64,000 bases of DNA from JAUPVO01 sp964420875 (GCA_964420875.1 CAYQUK010000001.1:87373-151372), one strand, 5' to 3'; counted from the first letter of the stretch, positions 1 to 7,761 are shown. Notes: generated by a model from the sequence alone, not told the origin. Made by a program: numbers and translations.

Positions 1-565
1 CATAAGGGAAAGCCTTGTCCTCCAGCTCAGCCTTTAATTTTCCCATACCGAGCCTGTCGGCGAGACGTGCGTGTATCTCTAGAGTTTCGAGAGCTATACG
101 TTTTTGTTTTTCTTTGTCTACATATTCGAGTGTTGATATATTATGCAGCCTGTCACAGAGCTTGATAACCACTACACGTATATCATCACTCATAGCAACA
201 AAGAATTTACGTAAAGACTCGACATGTCTCTCGACTCCGTTGTATCTGACTTTTCCAAGTTTCGTGACACCTTCTACCAAGGTCGTTATCTCTAAACCGA
301 AATCCTTTTCCATTTGCTCGTGGGTGTATGTAGTGTCCTCAAGCAGGTCATGCATCAGTCCGGCAGCTATTGTCTCGGCGTCCATCTTTTGATTTGCTAT
401 ATTTATGGCTGTTGCTACACAGTGATTAAAATACGGCTCGCCAGATTTACGCAGTTGTCCCTCATGGAAACTTTTTGCAGTAAAATACGCCTTTTCTATT
501 AGCTTTTTCTCATCAGCGTTCAAATAGTTGGCCGCTGCGTATAGACTTTCAATTGGCGTGTGCAT
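1..565 (-). CDS. rel: RelA/SpoT-type (p)ppGpp hydrolase/synthetase, N-terminal part (cut by window start)
   Basis: Reading the minus strand from the ATG at 565 gives an open frame of 188 codons running off the window. It contains the HD-domain metal motif HDLLEDT and the RSH-typical segment VVIKLCDRLHN, followed by ARLADRLGMGKLKAELED. RSH proteins make and degrade the stringent-response alarmone (p)ppGpp; only the hydrolase half is visible here, so synthetase activity cannot be judged. The stretch TATGGTATAAA lies just upstream of the ATG with no Shine-Dalgarno, so the mRNA is probably leaderless. It is divergent from the small membrane gene at 604. Confidence 0.93.
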   Translation of the reverse strand, partial: MHTPIESLYAAANYLNADEKKLIEKAYFTAKSFHEGQLRKSGEPYFNHCVATAINIANQKMDAETIAAGLMHDLLEDTTYTHEQMEKDFGLEITTLVEGVTKLGKVRYNGVERHVESLRKFFVAMSDDIRVVVIKLCDRLHNISTLEYVDKEKQKRIALETLEIHARLADRLGMGKLKAELEDKAFPY

Positions 566-603
566 GTTATACTTTATACCATATAAAATAAAAATATAAA
601 ATC

Positions 604-1014
604 ATGACAGAAGAAATAAAACATCACAAGGGAGATACGCATTCTTATAAAGGGTGGCTCAATTCAGATTCATTTTTAAAAAGATGTTTTTCTATAGCTG
701 GGTACAACTTTGTTGCATCACTTATCATTAGTATTCCTTTTTACATCATAATGTTAATCGCTGGGTTTGCATTGTTCGGTATGATGGGGGTAGGGAGTAT
801 GGATCATATGAATGATGTAAGAAATAATATGTCAGAGACTGCGCCTGCTGGGAAGGTGGACATAAAAGCAGTGTGCGAAAGCCTGATGGCAAACAGTGGA
901 ATGGAAAACACACCAGCTGCTGCTGTATATGTAAAAGCTTGCGTAGATGGTGATTATCAAGACGCCGTTAACATGTATATAAAAATGATGGGCGGCGATG
1001 GCAAGGCTATCTAG
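604..1014 (+). CDS. Small membrane protein, unknown function
   Basis: A 136-residue protein with one long hydrophobic segment at about residues 37-60, followed by a Met-rich soluble tail with two cysteines (motifs AVCESL and VKACVDG). I do not recognise a family. It stands alone between the divergent rel gene and the convergent topA gene and is closed by a strong hairpin terminator. AT-rich repeats of TATAAA lie directly upstream, and no Shine-Dalgarno is seen. Confidence 0.7.
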   Translation: MTEEIKHHKGDTHSYKGWLNSDSFLKRCFSIAGYNFVASLIISIPFYIIMLIAGFALFGMMGVGSMDHMNDVRNNMSETAPAGKVDIKAVCESLMANSGMENTPAAAVYVKACVDGDYQDAVNMYIKMMGGDGKAI

Positions 1015-1023
1015 ATATCAAAT

Positions 1024-1052
1024 AAAAATAGCCGCATAATGCGGCTATTTTT
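1024..1052. terminator. Bidirectional hairpin terminator
   Basis: A 13-bp perfect inverted repeat with core ATAGCCGCA / TGCGGCTAT, flanked by A5 on one side and T5 on the other. It can stop transcription of the small membrane gene (+) and of topA (-), whose stop codon at 1051-1053 lies in its arm. Confidence 0.9.
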
Positions 1053-3234
1053 ATTTACCTATTTTGTGAGGATTATGCATCGGACACACCTTGCTGCTAC
1101 ATCTCTCTGGTATAGTTTTCGTACCCTCCATCATCATCTCCTGACACATGGTACACCAATTACCAGTTGGTTTGGTTTTGATCGCGTGTTTACAGTCAGG
1201 ATAGTTTGAACATGAATAGAACACTCCAAATTTCCCACGCCTTTCCTCCATTACTCCGTCTGAACAGTGATTGCATGACACTCCTGTAGACTTTGCGGCC
1301 TTTGCCTCAGCACTCTCCTCAATGTATTTACATTTTGGATATGTTGAGCAGGCGATGAATTTACCATATTTACCATCACGCTCCATCAGCTCACCTTTTT
1401 TACATTTTGGGCAAGGTCTACCGAGAGACTTTGGTGGCTCAACTTCTGATCCATCTGGCTTCCTGGCACCGTCACAATCTGGGTATCTAGAGCATGAATA
1501 AAATGTACCTGAGCGAGATAGTTTTTCTACCATTGTTGCGTTACATTTTGGACAAAGCATTCCCTCTGGGGCAGGGCGTAGGTTGGTGACTTTGTCTATA
1601 TCTTTTTTGCTTTCAACTTCTGAGAGGAATGGTGTATAGAAGTCAGTTAGTACTTTTAAATATGTAGTGTCTCCATTTGCTATTTCATCCAGTTGATCTT
1701 CCATTTTGGCTGTAAAGTCATCTGATATGTATTTGTCAAAATGTAATGTTAAAAAGTCACTCACCACTTCTCCTGTCGGTGTTGGGAATAGTGTTTTGGA
1801 TTGTTTTTCAACATAGCCACGAGTTTCGATGGTTGAAATAATAGATGCATATGTAGATGGACGACCTATACCACGCGCCTCCAGCTCTTTTACCAGTCCC
1901 GCCTCAGTGTATCTGTTTGGTGGCAGAGTCTCTTTTTCTATTACCAATATATCCTCAAGTTTTAATCCGGTATCAACAGATAGTTTCGGTAGCAAGACAT
2001 CATCTCCGCGACCATCTGGGTCAGCAGCAAGCCAGCCTTCCAATTTTAATATTGACCCATTAACTGCGAATGTTGGTACACGCTCGTCACTTGATCTCGC
2101 TATTATTTTGGTGCGGAGTATTGTCGCTGATATCATCTGACTAGCAATAGTGCGCTGCCATATGAGTTGATATAACTTTTTCTCATCATCAGTACTGCCT
2201 CCCGACATGTGTGCTGGGTGAGTAGGGCGTATAGCCTCGTGGGCCTCTTGGGCATTTTTAGATTTGGTTTTGTATGTACGCAGCTCGACTTTGTCTTTAC
2301 CATAATTTTTCTCAATGGTCGCAACTATCTCTGCTGTGGCGTCTTTCGAGATAGATGTAGAGTCTGTACGCATATATGTGATGAGACCTTTTTCATAAAG
2401 CTTTTGTGCCACACTCATAGTGCGTGATGGTGAGAATCCCAGTCTATTACTGGCTGTCTGCTGAATAGATGAAGTAGTAAATGGGGCATTTGGATTGCGC
2501 TTTGCCTCTGTCTCTTTTATATCCTCAATATGCCAAGATGATTTTTTTCCTAGTGCGCGTATCTCGTCAGCTCTCGCTTGCTCTTTTGGTACCTCATCAC
2601 AAGACATTAATAGTTTGTATGTCTTTGACTCTTTTGCTTTGCCTACAGTTTCAAAATTACCTTCCAATTCAAAATATTTTTCAGGTATGAATGCACGTAT
2701 TTCTTTTTCACGCTCTACCACTATGCGTAGTGCAGGTGACTGTACACGTCCAGCTGACAATCCGTATCTAACTTTTTTCCATATTATTCCTGATAGATCA
2801 TATCCCACCAAACGGTCCAATACTCTACGCGCCTCCTGAGCCTCTTTTAAATGCATATCTATCTCGCGTGGATGAGCTAGCGCCTCCTTTACGGCATTCG
2901 GGGTTATCTCATGAAAAGTTACGCGCATTGCGGTGTCTAGTTTCAATTCATCTTTGATATGCCAAGCTATAGCCTCTCCTTCACGGTCGGGGTCAGTTGC
3001 CAGATATATAGTGTTTGCCTTTTTAGCGAGACTGCGTAGCTCGTCCAAAACCTTTTCTTTTTTAGGGTCCACAACATATGTAGGTTTAAATCCATGTTCT
3101 ATGTCTATCGCTTGTTTGTTAGATTTAGGTAAATCACGCACATGACCCACTGATGCACGTACGGTATATTCGCCATCGAGATACTTCTCAATTGTCTTTG
3201 CTTTGCTTGGTGACTCTACAATTAGTAATTTCAT
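1051..3234 (-). CDS. topA: DNA topoisomerase I (type IA)
   Basis: 727 residues. The TOPRIM domain opens with LLIVESPSKAKTIEKYL and contains DPDREGEA at residues 81-88. The catalytic tyrosine is in ITYMRTDST (about Tyr287), and AGRVQSPALR is also present. The C-terminal third carries four Cys-rich zinc-ribbon modules (CPKC...CSRYPDC, CPKC...CSTYPKC, CNHC...CSNYPDC, CTMC...C) that bind single-stranded DNA. The enzyme relaxes negative supercoils. It lies 12 nt after dprA on the same strand and is probably cotranscribed with it, a common bacterial gene order. Confidence 0.98.
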   Translation of the reverse strand: MKLLIVESPSKAKTIEKYLDGEYTVRASVGHVRDLPKSNKQAIDIEHGFKPTYVVDPKKEKVLDELRSLAKKANTIYLATDPDREGEAIAWHIKDELKLDTAMRVTFHEITPNAVKEALAHPREIDMHLKEAQEARRVLDRLVGYDLSGIIWKKVRYGLSAGRVQSPALRIVVEREKEIRAFIPEKYFELEGNFETVGKAKESKTYKLLMSCDEVPKEQARADEIRALGKKSSWHIEDIKETEAKRNPNAPFTTSSIQQTASNRLGFSPSRTMSVAQKLYEKGLITYMRTDSTSISKDATAEIVATIEKNYGKDKVELRTYKTKSKNAQEAHEAIRPTHPAHMSGGSTDDEKKLYQLIWQRTIASQMISATILRTKIIARSSDERVPTFAVNGSILKLEGWLAADPDGRGDDVLLPKLSVDTGLKLEDILVIEKETLPPNRYTEAGLVKELEARGIGRPSTYASIISTIETRGYVEKQSKTLFPTPTGEVVSDFLTLHFDKYISDDFTAKMEDQLDEIANGDTTYLKVLTDFYTPFLSEVESKKDIDKVTNLRPAPEGMLCPKCNATMVEKLSRSGTFYSCSRYPDCDGARKPDGSEVEPPKSLGRPCPKCKKGELMERDGKYGKFIACSTYPKCKYIEESAEAKAAKSTGVSCNHCSDGVMEERRGKFGVFYSCSNYPDCKHAIKTKPTGNWCTMCQEMMMEGTKTIPERCSSKVCPMHNPHKIGK

Positions 3235-3246
3235 TTAGACTTCAGA

Positions 3247-4143
3247 TTACACTAGTTTTTTGATTTCGCCAAATGAGTCAGTTACAAATCCTTTTGATTC
3301 GAGAGTTGTGATGGCTATGAATGCCTCGTGAGCGAGGAGGCCAGATTTCTCAATTATGTCGTCGCGACTCATAGGGTAGTCGAGCATTTTTAATATTGTT
3401 TTCTCTTTATCTGTAACACTTTCAAAGAGTGTCTTTTGTTCAGGTTTGCTATTAAGCTTGAGCAGCTCGAGTATGTCCTCGCTACATACTACTGGGTATG
3501 CTCCATCTTTGAACAGCTGAGCTGTGCCACGTGAGAGAGATGAGAATATTGATCCGGGCACTATAGCTATGTCTTTGTTATATTCGAGACCGAGACGTGC
3601 CGTTATCTGTGTCCCAGATTTTTCTTCTGCCTCTACTATTAGTATGAGGTCGGCAACTGCCGCCATCAATCTGTTGCGAGCTGGGAATGTGTATAGCTGA
3701 GACTTTGTATCTGGTTCGTATTCTGATATTAATGCGCCACCATTTGTTAATATCTCATCTGCTAACACAGTGTTCGATTGTGGATAGAGTACTGACCTAT
3801 CCAGTCCAGAGCCAGGGAATGATATGGTTTTGAGGTTATACTTGATAGCTGCCCGATGTGCGCATGTGTCTATACCGAGCGCGAGGCCAGAGATGATAAT
3901 AATGTCATGACCCTGGAGGCCAGAGAGTAAGTGATCTGTAGCGTCACGTCCATATGGACTGGCTTTGCGTGACCCAATTACGCAGACCACACGAGTGCTT
4001 TCATTTTTTTCTAATGTGTTGCCCTCTATGTATAGTTCAGTAGGACATTGATGTATTTGTAGTAGTGGGGCGAGTAGGGGAAAGTTGTGAAAGTCTTTCT
4101 TTAATATGTGTGTGTATTTACTATCTTTGACTTCACTGTTCAT
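3247..4143 (-). CDS. dprA: DNA-processing protein DprA/Smf
   Basis: 298 residues. The Rossmann-like DprA core shows IGSRKASPYG, ISGLALGIDTCAHRAA, PGSGLDRSVLYP and FPARNRLMAA; the C-terminus is a winged-helix (about residues 240-298). DprA loads RecA on incoming single-stranded DNA during transformation, so the gene suggests competence, in line with the imported-looking genes nearby. The minus-strand -10 box TATAAT (4153-4158) ends 9 nt before the ATG with no Shine-Dalgarno: probably leaderless. Followed by topA. Confidence 0.96.
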   Translation of the reverse strand: MNSEVKDSKYTHILKKDFHNFPLLAPLLQIHQCPTELYIEGNTLEKNESTRVVCVIGSRKASPYGRDATDHLLSGLQGHDIIIISGLALGIDTCAHRAAIKYNLKTISFPGSGLDRSVLYPQSNTVLADEILTNGGALISEYEPDTKSQLYTFPARNRLMAAVADLILIVEAEEKSGTQITARLGLEYNKDIAIVPGSIFSSLSRGTAQLFKDGAYPVVCSEDILELLKLNSKPEQKTLFESVTDKEKTILKMLDYPMSRDDIIEKSGLLAHEAFIAITTLESKGFVTDSFGEIKKLV

Positions 4144-4164
4144 CTTAGCTTAATTATACAAAAC

Positions 4165-4204
4165 AAAAAGCCGGAAGTTTTTGGTTATTAACTTCCGGCT
4201 TTTT
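4165..4204 (-). terminator. Hairpin terminator after the 53-residue gene
   Basis: Arms AAAAAGCCGGAAGTT (4165-4179) and AACTTCCGGCTTTTT (4190-4204) form a 15-bp stem with a U tract on the minus strand, 15 nt after the stop of the small gene at 4219. It also insulates the dprA promoter. Confidence 0.88.
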
Positions 4205-4218
4205 GTTTATGTTCTCGC

Positions 4219-4380
4219 TTAGTGATGTCCACCAGTTGCTGCCGGGGCTGCTGCTTTGATAGCAACTGCCGCGATCAGACCTACTATCAATGCGAATTTT
4301 GTTGTGTCGGGCATGTTGTTGTTAACTAGTACAAGTACCAGTACAAATGCTCCTATTCCTGCTCCTACGTTAAATTTCAT
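4219..4380 (-). CDS. 53-residue hydrophobic protein
   Basis: The minus strand encodes a short protein starting MKFNVGAGIGAFVLVLV. It has two hydrophobic stretches (about residues 5-19 and 28-43) and ends GGHH. The first is Val/Leu-rich and the second Ala/Ile-rich, so it may be a double-spanning membrane peptide. No family is recognised. It is almost certainly expressed: a perfect sigma70 promoter sits upstream and a strong terminator directly downstream. The leader between -10 box and ATG is about 40 nt, A/T-rich, without a clear Shine-Dalgarno. Confidence 0.75.
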   Translation of the reverse strand: MKFNVGAGIGAFVLVLVLVNNNMPDTTKFALIVGLIAAVAIKAAAPAATGGHH

Positions 4381-4420
4381 ATTTTTTTGTATATATTTAA
4401 ATATTAGTAACTATCCTTAT

Positions 4421-4449
4421 ATTATACTATTAACGAGTCTATTTGTCAA
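4421..4449 (-). promoter_or_regulatory. Consensus sigma70 promoter of the 53-residue gene
   Basis: On the minus strand TTGACA (4444-4449) and TATAAT (4421-4426) are both perfect and separated by 17 nt. It is the closest match to the textbook consensus in the window and points to strong expression of the small gene at 4219-4380. Confidence 0.9.
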
Positions 4450-4476
4450 GTCTTGTGTAAAATAAGGCAAGAATAA

Positions 4477-4517
4477 AGCCCCTGGCGCGTACGCGCCAGG
4501 GGCTTGGGCCCAAGCCC
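4477..4517 (-). terminator. Double palindrome terminator after the 494-residue gene
   Basis: AGCCCCTGGCGCGT and its exact complement form a 28-nt perfect palindrome (4477-4504). A second perfect 18-nt palindrome, GGGCTTGGGCCCAAGCCC, occupies 4500-4517. On the minus strand the sequence continues TTTATTCTT, a terminator for the gene ending at 4520. The GC-rich stem contrasts with the local AT-rich DNA. Confidence 0.82.
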
Positions 4518-4519
4518 AC

Positions 4520-6004
4520 TTACATAATCTCACTCCTCATCACTTTCCCTAGAATTGTTTTTCCAGTCCGATTGTCAATCTTGTAAACAGAACCAGCATT
4601 CACTTTCAATGGGTTTTTGTGGTGTTTACAAATACTTGTTGCTTCGGCGTTGTCGATGCTAATGGAAACCCTTTCGCACTCCTTGCCGACACTTGAAATA
4701 TAAATGCCAGCAGATTCGACACTGACCCTATTTCCTTTCAGTCCTGTACCGTATTCAAAGAAAGGTTTTGGCGGGTCACGATTGATCAGTCGCACAATTA
4801 TTATCACCTCGTCACCTGCAGTTGATGTTGGTGTAGGGGTTGAGTTTGTTGTTGTCCGGCCTTCGTTGCTACGAGGTCCAGGAAGTGGCTCGAGACGTAT
4901 TTTCGGACGTTCGTTCTCTGGAAGCATGAGCTTGGTCTCATCGAGTGTGCCGCTCAAGTTGAGATACATCAGCTTGGCCTCCTCAATCTCTTTGTCGCTA
5001 AGTCCACCGGTTGCGACTTTTCTTGCCTCCACATTCATGGAGGTGACAGTGTCTGTGTAGCGTTTTTTCCAGTATAGTTTCTCCTTTTCATTCGCTTTGT
5101 CAGTGAGGGCTTTTTCTGCGTCAGCTTTGGCTTTGGCAGCATCACCAGCTTTTTTATTTGCATCATTGGTTTCTTTAGCCGTTTGAGCAGCCAGAAAAGC
5201 TTTTATTTTTTTGACATCATCTCGAGTCGCCTCGATTAACAGCGAACTTTCAGTGTCAGCCAGGTCGTCGAACCACGGGCCATTGAAAAGTATTGGTTGA
5301 CCATTGTCGTCAAGTACTGAAGATTTGTAGACGACAGGGAGTCCCGCATTTCGTAGGTTAAAGTTCTTCGTGTCACCTACTTCTTTCAGTTCGATTTTGC
5401 TCGGACGCTTTTTGCCGCGCATTATGCCTTGAGCCATCACAGCAGTCTTGGGACCAACCAATACACATGAGTGGCCGGTGTCTTGGTTTTTTTCGTAAAT
5501 GCTTATGTCTGGATCTCCGTCTACGAATGACGGCGGACATATGTAGCGAGCAACCTTACCGATGGCCATGATTTGGTATTGCCCAAAGTAAGCCGTCACA
5601 CAGATTATGACTACTGCCAGTCCAATGACGCTATATGTCTCATGTTTCTTGCGACCGATTAGGGCGTTACCGAGGGATTTGAGTAGTGGGCCAGTTGCCA
5701 AAATCGCAATGAGGAAACTAATCGGTCCAGACCATTCCGCAAGCCAGTGCAATCCAGCCAACTGACTTTTGGCAAAGCCCTCAATGACTCCGAATAGCAC
5801 CATGTACAAAATGGCGAAAATCGCCAAACCAATCAAGAAACCGATAGCTAACCATTTGAAACCTTTTGCGGCATAGTGTCTGATCAGTTCTGCAAAGGTG
5901 CGTTTTTGTTTCGTTTCTAGTTTCGATGTTTTATCGTTTAACTCTTCCACGTCATTTATCCTTTCGGGAGCAGGTTGTTGTAAAGATCGTCTCGAGCGAA
6001 TCAT
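4520..6004 (-). CDS. Membrane protein with coiled-coil linker and C-terminal soluble domain, unknown
   Basis: 494 residues from the ATG at 6004. An upstream TTG at 6067 was rejected because it lies inside the terminator hairpin of the preceding gene. Three transmembrane segments (about 50-75, 93-112 and 123-142) are followed by a soluble region, an Ala/Lys/Glu-rich coiled coil (about 265-310), a Pro/Thr linker (TTTNSTPTPTSTA) and a C-terminal beta-rich domain. No known family is recognised. The sequence is more GC-rich than core genes. It sits among individually terminated accessory genes and may be imported. TAGAGT ends 5 nt before the ATG; there is no clear Shine-Dalgarno. Confidence 0.75.
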   Translation of the reverse strand: MIRSRRSLQQPAPERINDVEELNDKTSKLETKQKRTFAELIRHYAAKGFKWLAIGFLIGLAIFAILYMVLFGVIEGFAKSQLAGLHWLAEWSGPISFLIAILATGPLLKSLGNALIGRKKHETYSVIGLAVVIICVTAYFGQYQIMAIGKVARYICPPSFVDGDPDISIYEKNQDTGHSCVLVGPKTAVMAQGIMRGKKRPSKIELKEVGDTKNFNLRNAGLPVVYKSSVLDDNGQPILFNGPWFDDLADTESSLLIEATRDDVKKIKAFLAAQTAKETNDANKKAGDAAKAKADAEKALTDKANEKEKLYWKKRYTDTVTSMNVEARKVATGGLSDKEIEEAKLMYLNLSGTLDETKLMLPENERPKIRLEPLPGPRSNEGRTTTNSTPTPTSTAGDEVIIIVRLINRDPPKPFFEYGTGLKGNRVSVESAGIYISSVGKECERVSISIDNAEATSICKHHKNPLKVNAGSVYKIDNRTGKTILGKVMRSEIM

Positions 6005-6055
6005 TAAAGACTCTACCAGAGAATAGACTACAATATTTTTAAGTTTTTGTAAAAC

Positions 6056-6079
6056 AAAGAGCCCCAATTGGGGCTCTTT
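6056..6079 (-). terminator. Palindromic terminator after the 109-residue gene
   Basis: A perfect 24-nt palindrome with arms AAAGAGCCCCAA / TTGGGGCTCTTT, 21 nt past the stop of the gene at 6101-6430 on the minus strand. It separates that gene from the next one downstream. Confidence 0.85.
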
Positions 6080-6100
6080 AGTACGTGTGTTTCAAATTTT

Positions 6101-6430
6101 TTAGGTTCGAGATTTCATGGATTCTTTTCTTTTGTTGAACTCTGCCATCTGACCGGTTAGCCTTACATACAACCAATGCATAATGCCAGCCATTAAGAGT
6201 AAGGCGAGAATGTACCTTACGGCACCTTTTGATTTGATGCCGTTTTTGTCCAAGACGTTGAAGCCTTTGTGCATTAGTAATGCGTTGACAGCCATTAACC
6301 CTACGGTCAGGACCATGATCATTAACAGTAATGGGTTATGTGCCGCAGTGATGATTATGTCGTACAGTCCAACAAAGAGAGCTTTCAGAAAAGCCCATAA
6401 TGCCTTAAGGGGTGCAGTTAGTAGTCCCAT
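6101..6430 (-). CDS. Small two-helix membrane protein, unknown
   Basis: 109 residues from the ATG at 6430, chosen over an upstream TTG because GGAG lies 6 nt before it. It has an amphipathic N-terminus (LLTAPLKALWAFLKALF), hydrophobic segments at about 34-53 and 72-90, and a charged tail. I see no family match; size and topology resemble small phage or secretion-associated membrane proteins, but that is only a guess. It has its own Shine-Dalgarno and terminator, like the other accessory genes here. Confidence 0.7.
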   Translation of the reverse strand: MGLLTAPLKALWAFLKALFVGLYDIIITAAHNPLLLMIMVLTVGLMAVNALLMHKGFNVLDKNGIKSKGAVRYILALLLMAGIMHWLYVRLTGQMAEFNKRKESMKSRT

Positions 6431-6491
6431 GACAATCTCCAAAGTTAGTAAATGTGCGTTTCGTTGTTATCCTAACACAAAATAAAAATTT

Positions 6492-6520
6492 TTGAATAGG
6501 TTTGTATTACATGTTATAAT
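6492..6520 (+). promoter_or_regulatory. Promoter of tRNA-Cys
   Basis: TTGAAT (6492-6497) and a perfect TATAAT (6515-6520) are separated by 17 nt. The tRNA begins 16 nt after the -10 box. Confidence 0.75.
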
Positions 6521-6536
6521 CGATACGTTAAATATT

Positions 6537-6608
6537 GATGCGGTGGCGAAGTGGTAACGCTTCGGTCTGCAAAACCGACACGCGCGGGTTCGATTCCCGC
6601 CCGCATCT
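6537..6608 (+). tRNA. tRNA-Cys (anticodon GCA)
   Basis: A cloverleaf with acceptor stem GATGCGG / CCGCATC, discriminator T, anticodon GCA at 6569-6571 and T-arm GCGGG-TTCGATT-CCCGC. No CCA is encoded. A U discriminator is normal for tRNA-Cys. An exact second copy of its 3' end occurs 104 nt downstream (see the repeat element). Confidence 0.95.
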
Positions 6609-6713
6609 CAGAAAATAATATGCCAAAGCATATTTTTTGGCGGGGTCGAATACGGGGTCGCGAAACAAGGAGTGGAACGACTATGTTTTGTGACCGATTC
6701 CCGCCCGCATCTC
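6591..6713 (+). repeat. tRNA-Cys 3'-end duplication with hairpin element
   Basis: The last 19 nt around the tRNA end (CGATTCCCGCCCGCATCTC) occur at 6591-6609 and again, identically, at 6695-6713. Between them lie a terminator-like hairpin (6618-6633, ATATGC/GCATAT then T6) and a second structure. In that structure GGCGGG (6639-6644) can pair with CCCGCC of the second copy (6700-6705), and GGTCGCGAAACA (6656-6667) can pair with TGTTTTGTGACC (6684-6695) using two G-U pairs. The core strings GAATACGGGGTCG (6648-6660) and GTGACCGA (6690-6697) recur in the element after tRNA-Leu. It could be an attachment-site remnant, a miniature mobile element or a processed RNA. Confidence 0.85.
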
Positions 6714-6721
6714 CAAATAAA

Positions 6722-6749
6722 AAAAACGGCAACCGAAGTTGCCGTTTTT
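6722..6749 (-). terminator. Terminator of the barrel-like gene
   Basis: Arms AAAAACGGCAAC and GTTGCCGTTTTT around the tetraloop CGAA, 16 nt past the stop codon of the gene at 6765-7433 on the minus strand. Confidence 0.88.
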
Positions 6750-6764
6750 GGGTGATGCAGACCG

Positions 6765-7433
6765 TCAGAAACGCTGTGATAGTCCACCAAGAACGAAGGG
6801 GACCTTGAATGTACCTACCGCCCCCAATTCCAACTGTCCGTTGGTGTTTGGCCCTAGGCGCCATTTGATTCCAAGTCCTGCACGAGGAAGCCATGCTTTG
6901 CGACGATAAGCGATTACCCCACCATCGTACTCATCTGGGAGTGGCAACGCTGCCGTTATTACGCCTGACGCATAGACACCTCCCAGACGTTCAAACACCT
7001 CAGTACTTTCTCCGATGCGTTGATACGCGAGCAATGACAAAGAGGTTCCCTCCACGTCAGCAACTCGGTTTACGTCACCAGAAAATGTTTGGCCTGCGAT
7101 CTTGAATGTTGCATTGGTTTTCACTGAAGCAGAAATGTTTCTGAGTTGTCCCAGCTCTACCGCAGCCCACCCTTTGCGGCAGCCAGCAAACAATTCGTAT
7201 GGCTGACCCCATTTCTTTTCTGTATGACGGAGCGCCAATTCACTGTGATTGACGATCTCGAAGGCTCTTCCCTCTAACTTGTCGATGTATTGGTCGCTAG
7301 CGTAAGAGACGCCTGCTGAGACACCTGCGTAGCAGTAGTCTTGCGCTACCGCTGGGAATGAACACCCAATGAACAGAGCTATCGCTGCAAACGCAAAGCC
7401 TTGAGCGAACCACTTAAACTTTTGAATGAACAT
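6765..7433 (-). CDS. Secreted protein resembling an outer-membrane beta-barrel
   Basis: 222 residues. A signal peptide (positive start, hydrophobic core, cleavage likely after FPAVA, about residue 30) is followed by alternating polar/hydrophobic strands, Gly- and aromatic-rich, ending in a C-terminal phenylalanine (GGLSQRF) as in barrel proteins sorted by BamA. It could be an OmpW- or OMP_b-brl-like protein, but no exact family is claimed. A strong Shine-Dalgarno GGGAGGA precedes the ATG by 4 nt, and a private terminator follows. CPR bacteria are thought to lack an outer membrane, so import from a proteobacterium-like donor is the simplest reading. Confidence 0.65.
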   Translation of the reverse strand: MFIQKFKWFAQGFAFAAIALFIGCSFPAVAQDYCYAGVSAGVSYASDQYIDKLEGRAFEIVNHSELALRHTEKKWGQPYELFAGCRKGWAAVELGQLRNISASVKTNATFKIAGQTFSGDVNRVADVEGTSLSLLAYQRIGESTEVFERLGGVYASGVITAALPLPDEYDGGVIAYRRKAWLPRAGLGIKWRLGPNTNGQLELGAVGTFKVPFVLGGLSQRF

Positions 7434-7490
7434 GATTTCCTCCCAAAATTGAAACAGGATTGTATCCTAGCATAGGCGTTAAAATTACGC

Positions 7491-7496
7491 TATAAT
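7491..7496 (+). promoter_or_regulatory. -10 box of tRNA-Leu(TAA)
   Basis: A perfect TATAAT 12 nt before the tRNA start. The divergent barrel-like gene starts at 7433, so this short spacer serves both directions. Confidence 0.65.
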
Positions 7497-7508
7497 CATC
7501 ACCATATC

Positions 7509-7590
7509 GCTCGGGTGGTGGAATGGTATACACAGGAGACTTAAAATCTCCCGGCCTTAGGCCTTGCGGGTTCGAGTCCCGCCCCGAGCA
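7509..7590 (+). tRNA. tRNA-Leu (anticodon TAA)
   Basis: A class II tRNA with long variable arm; acceptor GCTCGGG / CCCGAGC, discriminator A, anticodon stem GGAGA/TCTCC and anticodon TAA at 7542-7544. No encoded CCA. Its 3' end is duplicated 110 nt downstream. Confidence 0.95.
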
Positions 7591-7702
7591 CAAAAACGTA
7601 GTGCTTTTGTGTGAGGGAAAAATGAAACCTAGTTTTCATTTTTGGGACGAGAATACGGGGTCGAGGAGCGAAGCGAGGTGACCGAGTCCCGCCCCGAGCA
7701 CA
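7573..7702 (+). repeat. tRNA-Leu 3'-end duplication with hairpin element
   Basis: A 20-nt string (CGAGTCCCGCCCCGAGCACA) lies at 7573-7592 and again at 7683-7702. In between are a hairpin terminator (7618-7643, AAAAATGAAA / TTTTCATTTTT) and then the same core as after tRNA-Cys: GAATACGGGGTCG (7651-7663) and GTGACCGA (7678-7685). Here the outer arm is GGGAC (7644-7648), which pairs with GTCCC of the second copy (7686-7690). The outer arm therefore differs from the Cys element yet still pairs with its own tRNA tail. The inner GGTC/GACC stem is kept around a GCGAAGC mini-hairpin. Confidence 0.85.
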
Positions 7703-7761
7703 TTTGACTTGTGTCTATATAAAGAATAGGATTTGAATAAACAGATCTTTTGGAGAGAAAC

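Noticed and set aside
6005..6067. TTG start for the membrane protein at 4520-6004
   Set aside because: It falls inside the palindromic terminator of the preceding gene.
6514..6894. Minus-strand ORF of 126 residues across tRNA-Cys
   Set aside because: It runs antisense through the tRNA and the duplication element and overlaps the real gene at 6765.
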